Shown piece by piece: positions 9,145 through 16,353 of a DNA stretch of 58,923 nucleotides. Each line of letters starts with the position of its first letter. The first letter of the stretch is position 1. The notes under the pieces were generated by a model. The model made no database searches and was not told where the DNA came from. It was given only the letters and a program-made list of their open reading frames with translations. This DNA comes from Prevotella sp. (GTDB lineage: Bacteria; Bacteroidota; Bacteroidia; Bacteroidales; Bacteroidaceae): contig JAFUEP010000014.1 of NCBI GenBank assembly GCA_017470345.1, positions 1 to 58,923 on the forward strand. Direction: 5' to 3'. The position numbers and the translations under genes are program-made.

Positions 9145-9849
9145 TTATTCAAACATATAGCCGAAGCCCTGGCGGGCTACGATGTTGAGGGCATAGCGGC
9201 CCAGCTTCTTGCGCAGACGCGTGATGTTGACGTCGACCGTGCGGTCCGTCACGACGACATCTTGAGGCCAGGCTCCGTCGAGCAGTTCCTGGCGCGAGAG
9301 CACCTGTCCGCGACGCTTCATTAGCAGGCTCAGCAACTCGAACTCCGTCTTCGTCAGGGCGACGTCCTCGCCGTCGACGCTCACGCGCTTGCCAGCCTCG
9401 TCGAGCGTCAGGCCCTCATGCTGCAGCATGGGCGCAGACTGCACGTGGCGAGACTGACTCCTGTTCAGCACCGCCTTGACCCTTGCCACGACCTCGCGCA
9501 CGAAGAAAGGCTTCGTCACGTAGTCGTCGGCCCCCAGTCCGAAGCCCTGCAGGGCGTCGTCCTCCGTATCCTTAGCCGTGAGGAAGATGATGGGGATGTG
9601 AGCCGTGCGCGCATCGCGCTTCAAGAGCTCAGCCAGTTCGAAGCCCGACATGCCCGGCATCATCACGTCGAGCATCAGCAAGTCGAAATTGTCGCCCTGC
9701 AGCAGTCGCTCCTGCGCCTGGTCGGCAGAATAGGCGGCCTCGGCCTCAAAGCCCGCCGCACAGAGGTTGAAGAGCAGAATCTCACACAGGTCCTGCTCGT
9801 CGTCGACGACCAGTATCCGCTTCTTTTTCATAGGCATCATCGCTTCCAT
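9145..9849 (-). CDS. OmpR/PhoB-family response regulator
   Basis: 234 residues from ATG at 9849; an equally plausible start is the ATG at 9831 (MKKKRILVVDD), and an upstream TTG at 9864 is unlikely. The receiver domain has the acidic pair D16-D17, phospho-acceptor D61 in LLMLDVMMPG, T in FLTAKD and K in VTKPF. The C-terminal winged helix (residues ~140-234) has the usual RTVDVNITRLRKKLG recognition region and the final GFGYMFE. It is the partner of the kinase at 8197-9123. It has its own promoter at 9964-9995, and a long inverted repeat lies in the untranslated leader. Confidence 0.9.
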   Translation of the reverse strand: MEAMMPMKKKRILVVDDEQDLCEILLFNLCAAGFEAEAAYSADQAQERLLQGDNFDLLMLDVMMPGMSGFELAELLKRDARTAHIPIIFLTAKDTEDDALQGFGLGADDYVTKPFFVREVVARVKAVLNRSQSRHVQSAPMLQHEGLTLDEAGKRVSVDGEDVALTKTEFELLSLLMKRRGQVLSRQELLDGAWPQDVVVTDRTVDVNITRLRKKLGRYALNIVARQGFGYMFE

Positions 9850-9884
9850 GCTTCTATATAACAATAGTTATTAAGCCGTTTTGC

Positions 9885-9954
9885 AGTAGGAGGCGACGTG
9901 TCTCACGTCGCATCGATCTGCTGGATTGCGACGTGAGACACGTCGTCTCCTACT
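9885..9954. repeat. 28-bp inverted repeat in the response-regulator leader
   Basis: The arms are 9885-9912 and 9927-9954, with one mismatch and a 14-base spacer. Each arm also contains its own small palindrome, CGACGTG-TCT-CACGTCG. On the minus strand it lies between the promoter and the start codon, so it would form a very stable hairpin at the 5' end of the mRNA. Confidence 0.85.
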
Positions 9955-9963
9955 TGTGCGCTG

Positions 9964-9995
9964 CAAAGTTACGCAGAAACCGCCGAACTTCCAAA
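9964..9995 (-). promoter_or_regulatory. Promoter of the response regulator-kinase operon
   Basis: Read on the minus strand: TTTG (9995-9992), 20 bases, TAACTTTG (9971-9964). This is a full consensus match. The spacer is almost entirely occupied by the hairpin at 9980-10005. Confidence 0.75.
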
Positions 9996-10005
9996 CATTC
10001 GGCGG
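9980..10005 (-). terminator. Terminator-like hairpin after the cotransporter gene
   Basis: CCGCCGAA at 9980-9987 pairs with TTCGGCGG at 9998-10005 around a 10-base loop. It follows the cotransporter stop codon (10020) by 14 bases. On the minus strand only TTT follows; the good T-run (six T) is on the plus strand. Confidence 0.6.
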
Positions 10006-10019
10006 TTTTTTCTTGTTGT

Positions 10020-11726
10020 TTACCGGTCAGCAAAGCCGCTGCTGACGCCCATACGGGCCTGCACGACGTTGACGACATAGTCGGCGAGCTTCTCGCACTC
10101 GTTGATGAGGTCGGCATAGAGTGTGCCCGTCGCGTAGTCGTATTCGCGCTCGTTGACTGACCGCATGTTGTCGGTCTTCAGCCGCTGGCGCATCTGGTTG
10201 ATGTCGTTCTCGATCCGATAGGTGTCGCGGATGTCATAGTCGCGACTGTGGCCCTGCATGACGGTGTTCATCTGCGTCAGGGCCTCGTCGGCCAGCGCCA
10301 TCATCGCCCCGAGCTTGGTGCGGAGCTCCACGGGCAGCGGACGCCCCGTCTCGTTGCGGCGGCTCAGGGTGCGGGCCAGCTTGTAGCAGGCGTCGCCGAT
10401 CGACTCCAGCTCGCTGATCTCGCGCATCATCTGGCGCACCTTGCCCTTCGTCACGTCGCTCAGGTGGTTGTCGCTCACCTGCTCCAGATAGCGGGCAATC
10501 TCGATCTCCATGCGGTCGGTGAAGTCCTCGCGGCGGCCTATCTGGTCGTAGAGGCTGGCGAACTTGTCGTCGTCCTTCTCGTCGATCAGCTGGCGCACCA
10601 TGCCGAACATCTCCTGCACGGAGCGGCTGAAGCGGCCCGTCTCCTTCTGGGCCTGCAGGATGGCAATTTCAGGCGTCTGCATCAGGTTGGCCTGAATATA
10701 CTGCAGTCGGAACTCCTCATCCTCGGCCTGACGCTTGTCGGGCATCAGCCAGCAGACGATGCGCTCCATCTGGGGGATGAAGCCGATGAGCAGGGCCGTG
10801 TTGGTCACGTTGAAACAGGTGTGGAACGTGGCCAGCACGACGGGCAGCCGGGCGACGCTGCCGGCCCCGGGCGTCGTGTCGTAGCCCGCCAGCCGACAGA
10901 CCATGTCGACGAAGGGATAGAACACGCAGAGCACCCAGATGACGCCAAACACATTGAACAGCAGATGGGCCAGCGCCGCCCGCCGCGCCTGCGTGTTGGC
11001 CCCCAGTGCGGCGAGGTTGGCCGTGGCCGTGGTGCCGATGTTCTCGCCCATGACGAGGGCTATGCCCAGATAGATGGGCAGCACGCCCGTGGAGCAGAGC
11101 AGGATGGTGATGGCCATGACGGCTGCCGACGACTGTACGATGCAGGTGATGAGGGTGCCGATGGCGAGGAAGGCCAGGATGGTCCAGTAGCTGCCCGTGT
11201 CGAACGAGGCGAAGAAGCTGACGACCTGCTCGTTGTGCTCCAGGTCCATCTCCTTGCCGGCCGTGCTGAGCATCACCAGCGAGAGGAACATGAAGGCGAT
11301 GCCGAAGAGGAAGTCGCCCACGAAGCGGTGGCGCTTCTTGTAGATGAGCACCATGCCGACGAAGAAAGCCGGAAAGACGACGTTGGTCAGGTCGACATTG
11401 TAGCCCAGCGACATGATCCAGGCCGTCAGCGTCGTGCCGATGTTGGCACCCATGATGACCGAGATGGCCTGGCCGAGCGAGAGCAGCCCGGCGGAGACGA
11501 ACGAGACGGTCATCACCGTCGTGGCCGACGACGACTGCACGGCGCACGTCACGAACGCGCCCATCAGCATGCCCGTCAGCCGGTTGGTGGTCATCTTGCC
11601 CAGGATATGGCGCAGCTGCGGACCGGCCATCTTCTGCAGCGCGTCGCTCATCATCTTCATACCATAGATGAGCAGGCCGAGGGCGCCCAGCAGCTTCATT
11701 GAGATCAAAACGTAATCTTGTGACAT
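10020..11726 (-). CDS. Na+/phosphate cotransporter with C-terminal PhoU-like domain
   Basis: 568 residues from ATG at 11726; the frame extends upstream to a TTG that would add 18 unlikely residues. The membrane part (residues ~5-320) has two inverted NaPi repeats, each with the signature QSSSATT / QSSAAVM and the partner motifs GANIGTT / GENIGTT. Residues ~350-568 are helical, with two PhoU-like stretches. The protein imports inorganic phosphate driven by sodium; the PhoU-like part is thought to regulate it. It lies directly upstream of the two-component genes on the same strand. Confidence 0.9.
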   Translation of the reverse strand: MSQDYVLISMKLLGALGLLIYGMKMMSDALQKMAGPQLRHILGKMTTNRLTGMLMGAFVTCAVQSSSATTVMTVSFVSAGLLSLGQAISVIMGANIGTTLTAWIMSLGYNVDLTNVVFPAFFVGMVLIYKKRHRFVGDFLFGIAFMFLSLVMLSTAGKEMDLEHNEQVVSFFASFDTGSYWTILAFLAIGTLITCIVQSSAAVMAITILLCSTGVLPIYLGIALVMGENIGTTATANLAALGANTQARRAALAHLLFNVFGVIWVLCVFYPFVDMVCRLAGYDTTPGAGSVARLPVVLATFHTCFNVTNTALLIGFIPQMERIVCWLMPDKRQAEDEEFRLQYIQANLMQTPEIAILQAQKETGRFSRSVQEMFGMVRQLIDEKDDDKFASLYDQIGRREDFTDRMEIEIARYLEQVSDNHLSDVTKGKVRQMMREISELESIGDACYKLARTLSRRNETGRPLPVELRTKLGAMMALADEALTQMNTVMQGHSRDYDIRDTYRIENDINQMRQRLKTDNMRSVNEREYDYATGTLYADLINECEKLADYVVNVVQARMGVSSGFADR

Positions 11727-11749
11727 ATTGTTTTTCGCTATTTTTGCCG

Positions 11750-11781
11750 CAAAATTACGAAGAAAGGCCGCGCCCGACAAG
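11750..11781 (-). promoter_or_regulatory. Probable promoter of the cotransporter gene
   Basis: On the minus strand TAATTTTG (11757-11750) has CTTG 20 bases upstream (11781-11778). The -33 element is one base off consensus. The start codon is 23 bases downstream, which supports the ATG at 11726. Confidence 0.6.
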
Positions 11782-11864
11782 AAAAACCGGTTACAATGTC
11801 GTTACACGACGGGATTGTAACCGCATTGTAACCACCCGGCGGCGGCTGACAGCTGTAGCCTTAC

Positions 11865-11899
11865 AGAAAAAAGAGAGGCCCGTCCTTCACGGACGAGCC
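11865..11899 (-). terminator. Rho-independent terminator of the ferredoxin gene
   Basis: On the minus strand a 9-bp stem (GGCTCGTCC with GGACGGGCC, one G-T pair) with a 5-base loop is followed by TCTCTTTTTT. It starts 37 bases after the ferredoxin stop. Confidence 0.85.
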
Positions 11900-11936
11900 C
11901 CCATAGCTTTGGTTTATGAAGCTAAATGTCAATCGA

Positions 11937-12104
11937 TTAGCCCAGGCTGATAGCCTCAGAGGGGCAGACGCTTGCGCAGGTGCCACACTCGGTGCACAGA
12001 TCGGGATCAATTGAATACTTTTCGCCCTCAGAGATGGCCTCGACGGGGCACTCACCTTGACAGGTACCGCATGCGATACAGTCGTCACCAATTACGTATG
12101 CCAT
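11937..12104 (-). CDS. 2[4Fe-4S] ferredoxin
   Basis: A 55-residue protein with two clostridial-type cluster motifs: C9-x2-C12-x2-C15-x3-C19-P and C37-x2-C40-x2-C43-x3-C47-P. This size and spacing is the classical low-potential bacterial ferredoxin, a soluble electron carrier for anaerobic enzymes such as pyruvate:ferredoxin oxidoreductase. It is flanked by its own promoter and a strong terminator, so it is monocistronic and probably highly expressed. It suits an obligate anaerobe. Confidence 0.95.
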   Translation of the reverse strand: MAYVIGDDCIACGTCQGECPVEAISEGEKYSIDPDLCTECGTCASVCPSEAISLG

Positions 12105-12151
12105 AATTCTATTAGTTTAAAATGGTTTGTTAATACTCAAAATTTGCGATG

Positions 12152-12184
12152 CAAAGATACGAACTTTTCTGGAATAATACCAAC
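12152..12184 (-). promoter_or_regulatory. Promoter of the ferredoxin gene
   Basis: TATCTTTG on the minus strand (12159-12152), with GTTG 21 bases upstream (12184-12181). The -7 element is perfect; the -33 element is degenerate. The leader is about 45 bases. Confidence 0.6.
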
Positions 12185-12278
12185 TTTTAGTGAGGTTTTT
12201 TCTTAATTTATACATCGTCGAAATAATTACGGATATAATAACGGGGCCAAAATCGCGTTATTATCAATAGACAACGTG

Positions 12279-13013
12279 ATGAACAGACGAATCATAATCA
12301 CCATCTGCCTCGCCATGGCCATGATCTGCGGCGCGGCTCAGGAGCGGCGCGTGCAGAACAAACCGTACATCGACTTGCGCCCCATGCACTTCGGCATCAG
12401 CATCGGCGTGAACCTCCAGGACATCGAGCTGCAGAACGTAGGGCCACAAATGATTGAAGGAATGGGCGAGCGCACCGTGCTCGTCGATGCCGACACGTGG
12501 AACCCGGGATTCTCCGTCGGCGTGCTCGCCGACATGCGCCTCCACCAGCACCTGGCCCTGCGCATCGCCCCGATGATGCACTTCGGGTCGAAGCACCTCG
12601 TCTTCCGCGACCTCGACGACCTGAACGACGCAGGACAGCCGCGCGAGTCGACGCAGGACATGAAGAACACGTACATCTCCGTGCCCGTCGACCTGAAGAT
12701 CTCGGCCGAGCGCTTCAACAACTACCGCCCCTACCTCCTGGCGGGCGTCAACCCGATGATCAACCTCTCAGGCAAGGACCAGGACTTCCTGCAGCTGAAA
12801 CGCTACGACACGATGCTCGAGGTGGGCTTCGGCTGCGACTTCTACCTGCCCTTCTTCAAGCTCTGCCCAGAACTGAAGTTCTGCTTCTCGCTGGCCGACG
12901 TACTCAACAAGAAGCATGCCGACGAGCTGACCGACGTCAACAAACGCATCTTCACCCAAAGCACCAACCGCGCCGTCAGCAAGATGGTCGTCCTCACCTT
13001 CTTCTTCGAATAA
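12279..13013 (+). CDS. porT: PorT, type IX secretion outer-membrane protein
   Basis: 244 residues from ATG at 12279; a GTG three bases earlier is in frame. Residues 1-20 form a signal peptide ending CGAAQ. The body is an outer-membrane beta-barrel with motifs of the PorT/SprT family: HFGISIGVNLQD near the N terminus, PGFSVGVLADMRLHQHLALR, then VPVDLKISAERFNNYRPYLL, and the closing PELKFCFSLADVL and VSKMVVLTFFFE with terminal aromatic residues. PorT is required for type IX secretion in Porphyromonas. Its presence fits the shared C-terminal tails on six proteins in the window. It is monocistronic; no clear promoter is seen. The stop codon abuts the inverted-repeat cassette that follows. Confidence 0.85.
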   Translation: MNRRIIITICLAMAMICGAAQERRVQNKPYIDLRPMHFGISIGVNLQDIELQNVGPQMIEGMGERTVLVDADTWNPGFSVGVLADMRLHQHLALRIAPMMHFGSKHLVFRDLDDLNDAGQPRESTQDMKNTYISVPVDLKISAERFNNYRPYLLAGVNPMINLSGKDQDFLQLKRYDTMLEVGFGCDFYLPFFKLCPELKFCFSLADVLNKKHADELTDVNKRIFTQSTNRAVSKMVVLTFFFE

Positions 13014-13145
13014 GACATCAAGCACGGCTTGACATCAGGTACGATTTGACATCAAGACAACAAGACAATAAGGACGGGTTGACATCAAGACAACAAGGCA
13101 ATAAGGACGGGTTGACATCAAGACATCAAGTACAACAAGACAATA
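13011..13145 (+). repeat. Left inverted repeat of the GxxExxY cassette, with tandem repeats
   Basis: Starting at the porT stop codon, 13011-13072 matches the reverse complement of 13681-13740 at most positions. Copies of a ~33-base unit (GACATCAAGACAACAAG-type) follow, at least two clear and one degenerate, up to about 13145. Confidence 0.8.
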
Positions 13146-13158
13146 GGGCTTGTCGTAG

Positions 13159-13250
13159 AAACTTGCGACACGTCGTGACGACATGGCGTCACGACGTGAC
13201 GGAATGAAATCACGACGTGACGGCATGCCGTCACGTCGTGTCGTAAGTTT
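13159..13250. repeat. 92-bp palindromic element, copy 1
   Basis: The ends are inverted (AAACTT-G-CGACACG and CGTGTCG-T-AAGTTT). The inside is made of ~21-base units, each carrying a near-palindrome of the type GTCACGWCGTGAC and the linker GGCATG. Other copies are at 34827-34918, 45600-45691 and 54222-54313, all 92 bp. A reading frame runs through it (MPSRRDx heptads), but it is intergenic each time and I do not consider it coding. Confidence 0.85.
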
Positions 13251-13275
13251 ATCGCGCCTTTCTTTGGGATGAACT

Positions 13276-13674
13276 TTACAGGTTTTGCCGCTTTAGGAGA
13301 AGCTGCGCGTAATCACGATATTTCCGTTGAATCTGTATCTTATCAGAACCGAAGTTAATAAGCAGGCCATGATCAATGCCCGTCGCGGTCAGATAGTTGA
13401 CAAGCTGAACTTCATGCAGCACGGTCAACGTACTGATGGCTTTCAACTCAATGATCACATCATCCCCGACCATCATGTCAGCCCGGTAGTTTCCCACTTC
13501 CTTGCCCTTGTACATCACCTTGATTGGCACCTCCGTCTTCACATCAAGACCTCTGCTCTTCATCTCAAAAAACATGGCGTTCTTATAGACATTCTCTTCA
13601 AACCCAGGGGTAAAGAAATGTCTCACCTCTCTGGCACAATCTTTGATCGTCTCTATCAGTTCTTCAACATCCAT
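13276..13674 (-). CDS. GxxExxY protein (PD-(D/E)xK nuclease-like)
   Basis: A 132-residue protein with the family signature G-F-E-E-N-V-Y at residues 24-30. It also has the nuclease-like D-x-(n)-E-L-K element in ADMMVGDDVIIELKA, where E and K of the PD-(D/E)xK core are kept, and the final LLINFGSDKIQIQR. The family is widespread in Bacteroidota and other bacteria; its function is not established. Length is normal. The gene is flanked by inverted repeats that begin at the stop codons of both neighbours, and its GC is lower than theirs, which suggests it travels as a cassette. Confidence 0.85.
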   Translation of the reverse strand: MDVEELIETIKDCAREVRHFFTPGFEENVYKNAMFFEMKSRGLDVKTEVPIKVMYKGKEVGNYRADMMVGDDVIIELKAISTLTVLHEVQLVNYLTATGIDHGLLINFGSDKIQIQRKYRDYAQLLLKRQNL

Positions 13675-13680
13675 ACTGCT

Positions 13681-13740
13681 TAATTGTCTTGTTGTCTTGA
13701 TGTCAAATCGTCTTGATGTAAAGCCGTCTTGATGTCCTTA
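13681..13740 (-). repeat. Right inverted repeat of the GxxExxY cassette
   Basis: This is the reverse-complement partner of 13011-13072, including the block GATTTGACATCAAGACAACA. It ends exactly at the stop codon of the metallophosphatase gene (13738-13740). Confidence 0.8.
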
Positions 13741-14577
13741 CTCCATGGTGAGCGTCAGCTTGCCGACGAAGGCGGCATGCTTGCCGTTCTGGTCGACGGC
13801 GACGCGGCGTCCGCTCTTGTCGTTGACCCACTCGAGCTGCTCGAGATAGGTGTGGGAATGTCCGCCGAGGACGACGTCGATGCCCGATGTCTCCTGGATG
13901 ACGCGATTGTCAGGGAAGTCGGTGATCTCCCAGCCCAGGTGGCTGATGCAGATGACGAGGTCGCACTTCTGCTGCGTCTTCAGCTCGTCGACCATCCGCT
14001 GGGCCACCTCGCTGGGGTTCAGGTACTTCAGCGGCCCGTAGTTCTTCTCGAAGACCAGCCCGTCGAGCTTGGGTGCCAGGGCGAAGACGCCGATCTTGAT
14101 GCCCTTGCGCTCGAGGATGACGTATGGCTTGACGATCTCGGCCAGCTCCGTGCCCGTGAAGTCATAGTTAGAGCAGACGATGGGGAAGTTGGCCAAGCGG
14201 AAGATGCGCGTCATGTTCTCCAGTCCGAAGTCGAACTCATGGTTGCCGATGGTCACGGCATCGTAGTGCATCTCGTTCATCAGTCCCACCTCGACGTCGC
14301 CCTTGAACATCGTGTAGTACGAGGAGCCCTGCGAGAAGTCGCCGCTGTCGAAGAGCAGCAGGTCGGGGTCCTTGCGGCGCTCCTGCTTGACGAGGCTGAC
14401 GCGTCGCAGGAATCCTCCGCGTCCGGCCAGCATCGTGTCGGCCAGGTGCTCGTTGAGCGGCATGATGCACGAGTGGGTGTCGTTGGTGTGCAGGATGGTG
14501 AGCGTCTTAGGCTTCTTAGCCTGGGCGCCGGTGGCGCAAACGAGCGCCAGTAATATAATAATAATGTGGTGTCGCAT
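13738..14577 (-). CDS. Metallophosphatase, N-terminal half of a split 5'-nucleotidase
   Basis: 279 residues from ATG at 14577; the frame is open upstream only because a simple repeat lies there. A signal peptide (residues 1-20, ending GAQA) precedes the metallophosphatase domain: LHTNDTHS, DSGDFSQGS, TIGNHEFDFG, and later ISHLGW and VLGGHSHT. These provide the Asp, His and Asn ligands of the dinuclear metal site. UshA-type 5'-nucleotidases have this domain fused to a C-terminal substrate-binding domain; here that domain is a separate gene immediately upstream in the operon. It should act on nucleotides or related phosphoesters in the periplasm. Confidence 0.9.
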   Translation of the reverse strand: MRHHIIIILLALVCATGAQAKKPKTLTILHTNDTHSCIMPLNEHLADTMLAGRGGFLRRVSLVKQERRKDPDLLLFDSGDFSQGSSYYTMFKGDVEVGLMNEMHYDAVTIGNHEFDFGLENMTRIFRLANFPIVCSNYDFTGTELAEIVKPYVILERKGIKIGVFALAPKLDGLVFEKNYGPLKYLNPSEVAQRMVDELKTQQKCDLVICISHLGWEITDFPDNRVIQETSGIDVVLGGHSHTYLEQLEWVNDKSGRRVAVDQNGKHAAFVGKLTLTME

Positions 14578-14655
14578 AATCTTAATCATTTTCAATCTCC
14601 AATCCTCAATCTTCAATTTCCAATCTTCAATCCTCAATCTTCAATTTTCAATCTT
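14578..14655 (-). repeat. Purine-rich junction repeat between two cotranscribed genes
   Basis: On the minus strand it reads as repeated ATTGAAGATTG / ATTGAGGATTGG units. It supplies the last residues and the stop of the upstream gene (RIKIEN*) and runs up to the next start codon. Confidence 0.7.
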
Positions 14656-15408
14656 AATTCGTCCTTCAACCTTGGCGCTGACCTCGAGCCCCTGCTCATA
14701 GAGCGACTTGAAATAGTCGACGATGATGAAGCGCGTGTTGTTCGCCTCCTCCTGAGGCGAGTTCAGGTTGGTGTATTCGCGGAAGGCACGCAGCCCGTCG
14801 TTGCCCTGAGCCAGATAGTCGATCGTCGCGATGCGATAAGTCTTGCGCGGGTCGATGGGCTCACCGTTGAGGCGGGCCGAGCGGAGCTTGCCGTCAGACG
14901 TGATCGTCAGCTCCACGCCGTGGCTGACGCCCTCGCCGCCGCGATGGGCTATCTGCTCAAAGAGCTCCGTGACGCGGTCGCCCGTCAGCGTGAGGAAGCA
15001 GATTTTGTTCTCGAACGGAGCGATGGCCAGCACGTCGCCGTAGGTCACCATGCCCTTGGTCAGCGCCGAACGGATGCCCCCGACGTTGTAGACGGCAAAC
15101 TGCGGCTTCTCGCCATAGTCCTTCGCCGCCCACATCAGGATGTCGGGCAGCAGGTTCGACAGGTCGCTCTCAGGCCGCTGGGCCGCCATGTCGTGGGCAG
15201 CATATCCCACGACGGGCCCCATCACCGAGTCGACCTTATGCTTGTAGGGGGCCAGGAAGGCCTCTGCCTGCGCGTCGGGCTGCACGTCGTAGCGTGCATC
15301 GACGACGAGGCGCGTGCGGCTGACGTTGGTCAGCCTGTAGTGTGTGGTACAGGCCGTCATCGCCGTTGCTGCAGCCACCACGCACCATGTCTTAATTAGA
15401 TTATTCAT
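14641..15408 (-). CDS. Lipoprotein, C-terminal half of a split 5'-nucleotidase
   Basis: 255 residues from ATG at 15408; ATGs at 15414 and 15420 are alternatives. The first 20 residues are a lipoprotein signal with the lipobox TAMTAC. The rest is the 5'-nucleotidase C-terminal domain: SDLSNLLPDILMWAA, the substrate-binding NVGGIRSALTKG, ENKICFLTLTGDRV, and the aromatic or small-residue segment near YLAQGNDGLRAF that stacks on the base. It has no metal-site motifs, so it needs the metallophosphatase encoded just downstream. Both are exported, one lipid-anchored. Its promoter overlaps the divergent rplS promoter. Confidence 0.85.
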   Translation of the reverse strand: MNNLIKTWCVVAAATAMTACTTHYRLTNVSRTRLVVDARYDVQPDAQAEAFLAPYKHKVDSVMGPVVGYAAHDMAAQRPESDLSNLLPDILMWAAKDYGEKPQFAVYNVGGIRSALTKGMVTYGDVLAIAPFENKICFLTLTGDRVTELFEQIAHRGGEGVSHGVELTITSDGKLRSARLNGEPIDPRKTYRIATIDYLAQGNDGLRAFREYTNLNSPQEEANNTRFIIVDYFKSLYEQGLEVSAKVEGRIKIEN

Positions 15409-15432
15409 AGCCATATACATAAAAATTTTGTG

Positions 15433-15464
15433 CAAAATTACTAAAAAAGTTTGGTATGTGCAAA
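15433..15464 (-). promoter_or_regulatory. Promoter of the split nucleotidase operon
   Basis: On the minus strand: TTTG (15464-15461), 20 bases, TAATTTTG (15440-15433). This is a full consensus match, and it overlaps the rplS promoter on the other strand. Confidence 0.8.
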
Positions 15465-15480
15465 TTTTTTTGTACCTTTG
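15450..15480 (+). promoter_or_regulatory. Promoter of rplS
   Basis: TTTG at 15450-15453, 19 bases, TACCTTTG at 15473-15480. The leader to the start codon is about 90 bases. Confidence 0.8.
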
Positions 15481-15493
15481 CACCCGCTTTTCG

Positions 15494-15540
15494 GCACGGG
15501 TCGCTGGCAGGAAGTAACGAGTGGCCTGTTATGCCCGTGC
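15494..15540 (+). promoter_or_regulatory. Structured leader of rplS
   Basis: GCACGGG at 15494-15500 pairs with CCCGTGC at 15534-15540, enclosing an inner GGCAGG/CCTGTT pairing. It sits in the 5' untranslated region of a ribosomal protein gene, where autoregulatory leaders are common. The match to any named leader family is not established. Confidence 0.45.
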
Positions 15541-15577
15541 AGGAACGATACAACAAATTTAATTATCAAACAAAGTA

Positions 15578-15943
15578 ATGGATTTAATTAAAGTTGCTGA
15601 AGAAGCATTTGCAACCGGCAAGAAGCACCCCCAGTTCAAGGCTGGTGACACGGTGACTGTCGCTTACAAAATTATCGAGGGTTCGAAGGAGCGTATCCAG
15701 CTCTATCGTGGCGTGGTCATCAAGATCAGCGGCCATCAGGAGAAGAAGCGCTTCACTGTTCGCAAGATGTCTGGCACCGTGGGTGTGGAGCGTATCTTCC
15801 CCCTGGAGTCGCCCAACATCGAGAGCATCGAGGTCAACAAGGTAGGTAAGGTGCGTCGCGCCAAGCTCTACTATCTGCGCAAGCTCACGGGTAAGGCTGC
15901 CCGTATCAAGGAGAAGCGCTCGGCTATCAAGAAGGAAGACTAA
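15578..15943 (+). CDS. rplS: 50S ribosomal protein L19
   Basis: 121 residues, full length for the family. The L19 pattern is clear: [46 protein letters not shown], then [20 protein letters not shown] and [15 protein letters not shown]. The protein sits at the 30S-50S interface of the ribosome. The gene is monocistronic, with its own promoter, a structured leader and a strong terminator. Confidence 0.98.
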   Translation: MDLIKVAEEAFATGKKHPQFKAGDTVTVAYKIIEGSKERIQLYRGVVIKISGHQEKKRFTVRKMSGTVGVERIFPLESPNIESIEVNKVGKVRRAKLYYLRKLTGKAARIKEKRSAIKKED

Positions 15944-15975
15944 ATCAAGAGAGAATCCTTCAATACCCCACCATA

Positions 15976-16020
15976 GAGCATCGTCTGCCCCACTCTTCCG
16001 AGGCAGACGATGTTCTTTTT
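15976..16020 (+). terminator. Rho-independent terminator of rplS
   Basis: A 14-base stem (GAGCATCGTCTGCC with GGCAGACGATGTTC) and a 12-base loop are followed by TTTTT. Confidence 0.9.
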
Positions 16021-16049
16021 CGGGGGTCGGCACAGTCGTCACGGCGAAG

Positions 16050-16197
16050 CGTTTCACGAGCGCGACCGGGCTGTCGGTTAAAGCCGTCCTGAAGGCTTTA
16101 ACCTGTTATGAGATAGCGTTTTGCCAGAGTCCTGTTCATGCTCGCCGGAAGGACATAAGGTAAAAGAATTCGGGTAATTCCGGAAGCCCGTGAAACA
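16050..16197. other. Possible structured RNA upstream of nrdD
   Basis: GTTTCACG near 16051 can pair with CGTGAAAC near 16189. They enclose a perfect 10-bp hairpin (GGTTAAAGCC at 16076-16085, GGCTTTAACC at 16094-16103), a GTCCT/AGGAC pairing and a small GAATT/AATTC hairpin. There is no open frame of note. It lies after the rplS terminator and before the nrdD promoter, so if transcribed it would be a separate RNA. Confidence 0.35.
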
Positions 16198-16301
16198 GCA
16201 AAGTTTTCCAAAAGTTTTCATAACCGACTGACACTGTGCGACTTGACATTTTTTAACCAGAAAAAAGTTTCCCAAAACGAACAACTCTGGAAAATAATTC
16301 T

Positions 16302-16309
16302 TATCTTTG
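16302..16309 (+). promoter_or_regulatory. -7 element of the nrdD promoter
   Basis: TATCTTTG lies 44 bases before the nrdD ATG. No TTTG is found 19-21 bases upstream, so the promoter may need an activator. Confidence 0.5.
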
Positions 16310-16353
16310 CATCCGATTATTCAGATAACCCCAAAAACAATCACGACAGTATT

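Noticed and set aside
8185-9324. Long plus-strand open frame antisense to the kinase and regulator genes
   Set aside because: It is a product of high GC; the minus strand carries all kinase and receiver motifs.
13159-13250. Small proteins of MPSRRDx repeats
   Set aside because: The frame is a consequence of the 21-base period; the element recurs only in intergenic DNA and both orientations are open.
16130-16180. Signal-recognition-particle RNA, from GCCGGAAGGAC
   Set aside because: Only a few bases match the conserved loop and the required long stem is absent.
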